NCBI RefSeq assembly: GCF_900546705.1 | Contig: NZ_URDP01000045.1 | Coordinates: forward strand, 1-15,651 | Direction of reading: 5' to 3' | Length of the DNA: 15,651 bases | Origin: an uncultured Oscillibacter sp. | GTDB lineage: Bacteria > Bacillota > Clostridia > Oscillospirales > Oscillospiraceae | Part shown: positions 15,085 to 15,651 of the stretch, piece after piece | Position numbering within the stretch: position 1 is the stretch's first letter | How the letters are laid out: the number at the start of each line of letters is the position of its first letter | The notes under the pieces: generated by a model | Databases searched by the model: none | What the model was told of the DNA's origin: nothing | Seen by the model: the letters and a program-made list of their open reading frames with translations, nothing else | Made by a program: the position numbers and the translations under genes

Positions 15085-15086
15085 GG
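15047..15086 (-). repeat. Hairpin repeat, copy 2 (forms the tRNA-Leu terminator)
   Basis: The second copy of the 40-bp element found at 14869-14908, with a perfect 14-bp stem. The copies start 178 bp apart. The repeat includes the final bases of the tRNA-Leu CCA end. Confidence 0.85.
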
Positions 15087-15168
15087 TGCAAGAGAGGAGA
15101 CTCGAACTCCCACGGCGGTTGCCACACGCACCTCAAACGTGCTTGTCTACCGATTCCAACACTCTTGC
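15084..15168 (-). tRNA. tRNA-Leu (anticodon GAG)
   Basis: Class II tRNA, 85 bases including an encoded CCA. The acceptor stem GCAAGAG (15168-15162) pairs with CTCTTGC (15094-15088); the discriminator is A (15087), followed by CCA (15086-15084). The anticodon stem CACGT/GCGTG encloses the loop TTGAGGT, with anticodon GAG at plus positions 15134-15132, reading CUC and CUU. The long variable arm, with a GGC-AACC-GCC stem, is typical of leucine tRNAs. The T arm is GGGAG-TTCGAGT-CTCCT. All stems close; I see no defect. Confidence 0.96.
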
Positions 15169-15188
15169 ATTTCCCTTACGGCGAAGTT

Positions 15189-15217
15189 ATTATAGCGGAC
15201 GAAAAAGAATTTGTCAA
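15189..15217 (-). promoter_or_regulatory. Consensus promoter of tRNA-Leu
   Basis: On the minus strand: TTGACA (15217-15212), exactly 17 bases, TATAAT (15194-15189). Both boxes are perfect matches to the sigma-A consensus. An A6 tract just upstream (15227-15222) could help as an UP element. Transcription should start about 14 bases before the mature tRNA 5' end. Confidence 0.93.
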
Positions 15218-15292
15218 CCGCTTTTTTCCTGTATTTGGGCTCGGGAGGGGATCGGCAAATCAGGGGCCGGGACCATGGTGGCGCCGTACAAT

Positions 15293-15321
15293 TTGTTCAT
15301 AAAAATTCAAAGAGTCATAAA
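15293..15321 (+). promoter_or_regulatory. Probable promoter of rsmE
   Basis: TTGTTC (15293-15298), a 17-base spacer, and CATAAA (15316-15321). It is followed closely by the ribosome site AGGAGGAG (15329-15336). It is divergent from the tRNA promoter; the 75 bases between the two -35 boxes show no further element I can name. Confidence 0.5.
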
Positions 15322-15342
15322 ATGTGATAGGAGGAGTCGTAC

Positions 15343-15651
15343 ATGGTGCGTTTTTTTATATCGCCGGAAGAGATGCATGAGAGCTTTTTGGTCCTTACGG
15401 GAGAAAATGCTGCACATGCGAAGGTCCTGCGGCTGAAGGAGGGAGATGTTGTCACGGTATGCGACGGCCAGGGGCGCGAATGCAACTGTACGGTCAGCGA
15501 TGTGAGTCCCGGACAGGTGAGTTTGGTGACCCACGGCTGGGAAGCGTCACAGACTGAGCCGGAGGTGCGGGTGCGGATTTTTATGGCCTTTCCCAAAGCG
15601 GATAAGCTGGAGCATGTGATTCAAAAGGCCACGGAGCTGGGCGCCAGCGAG
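15343..15651 (+). CDS. rsmE: 16S rRNA (uracil-1498-N3)-methyltransferase (3'-truncated by window edge)
   Basis: The first 103 codons of RsmE, the SPOUT-class enzyme that methylates U1498 of 16S rRNA from S-adenosylmethionine (full length about 240-250). The visible part has the N-terminal PUA-like domain: VRFFI start, HAKVLRLKEGD (around 25-35), CDGQG and the GWEASQTEPEVRV linker. The beginning of the catalytic domain follows, with the family signature FMAFPKADKLEHVIQKATELG near residues 80-100. The SAM-binding knot lies beyond the window. The ATG at 15343 follows AGGAGGAG by 6 bases. In many Firmicutes rsmE follows prmA or dnaJ; here it follows a divergent tRNA gene and appears to start its own unit. 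Confidence 0.95.
   Translation, partial: MVRFFISPEEMHESFLVLTGENAAHAKVLRLKEGDVVTVCDGQGRECNCTVSDVSPGQVSLVTHGWEASQTEPEVRVRIFMAFPKADKLEHVIQKATELGASE

Noticed and set aside
14869..15086. Repeat pair considered as a CRISPR remnant
   Set aside because: There are only two copies, each a strong terminator-like hairpin with a T-tract. The 138-bp spacing is far too long, and there are no cas genes.
14583..15136. Minus-strand open frames through the hairpin region (182 and 154 codons)
   Set aside because: They run from the tRNA-Leu gene through its terminator, both repeat copies and into the acetyltransferase end. The proteins contain duplicated peptides that simply reflect the DNA repeat.
15218..15292. 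Possible regulatory site between the tRNA and rsmE promoters
   Set aside because: Only an 8-bp palindrome (ACCATGGT) and a T-tract are visible, which is too little to call an operator.
14895..15436. Plus-strand open frames across tRNA-Leu (135 and 134 codons)
   Set aside because: They translate the antisense of the tRNA (GDSNSHG and similar strings are a familiar tRNA artefact) and its promoter; one also overlaps the start of rsmE in the wrong frame.

Overview
The window (about 15.6 kb, GC-rich) looks like core chromosome of a high-GC gut-type Clostridia, most likely Oscillospiraceae or a close relative. This is an inference from PolC with an embedded proofreading domain, AddAB instead of RecBCD, the gene repertoire, and the protein style. 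No phage, insertion sequence, CRISPR array or defence island is visible. Most of the window is ordinary housekeeping; the unusual parts lie in the last 1.4 kb.

Layout. (1) 1-3247: the 3' two-thirds or so of polC (replicative DNA polymerase III alpha), closed by a strong intrinsic terminator. (2) 3267-3784: a lone small four-helix membrane protein with its own promoter, ending in a hairpin shared with the convergent gene. (3) 3826-4452, minus strand: a DUF1643 protein. Its promoter is back to back with the addB promoter. (4) 4584-11474: addB-addA, the two subunits of the helicase-nuclease that processes double-strand breaks, spaced by 3 bp. (5) 11517-11848: rpmE (ribosomal protein L31, zinc-binding form) as a single-gene unit with an extended -10 promoter and its own terminator. 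(6) 11850-14768: a tight operon of a flavin-reductase-like protein, the ribosome-associated GTPase hflX, a RimJ/RimL-type acetyltransferase, and a short chimeric gene that joins the start of a YigZ/IMPACT protein to the end of an unrelated GNAT acetyltransferase. (7) 14769-15083: 315 bp without a credible gene but full of hairpins, including two 38/40-identical copies of a hairpin plus T-tract. (8) 15084-15217, minus strand: tRNA-Leu(GAG) with encoded CCA, a perfect consensus promoter, and a terminator formed by one copy of the repeat. (9) 15293-15651: the first 103 codons of rsmE (16S rRNA m3U1498 methyltransferase), running off the window.

How it fits together: replication (polC), recombinational repair (addAB), and ribosome function (rpmE, hflX, tRNA-Leu, rsmE) are arranged as separate transcription units with well-formed sigma-A-type promoters. 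The best candidates for something undescribed are the YigZ-GNAT chimera, and the repeated hairpin element next to tRNA-Leu, whose base changes preserve pairing only in minus-strand RNA.
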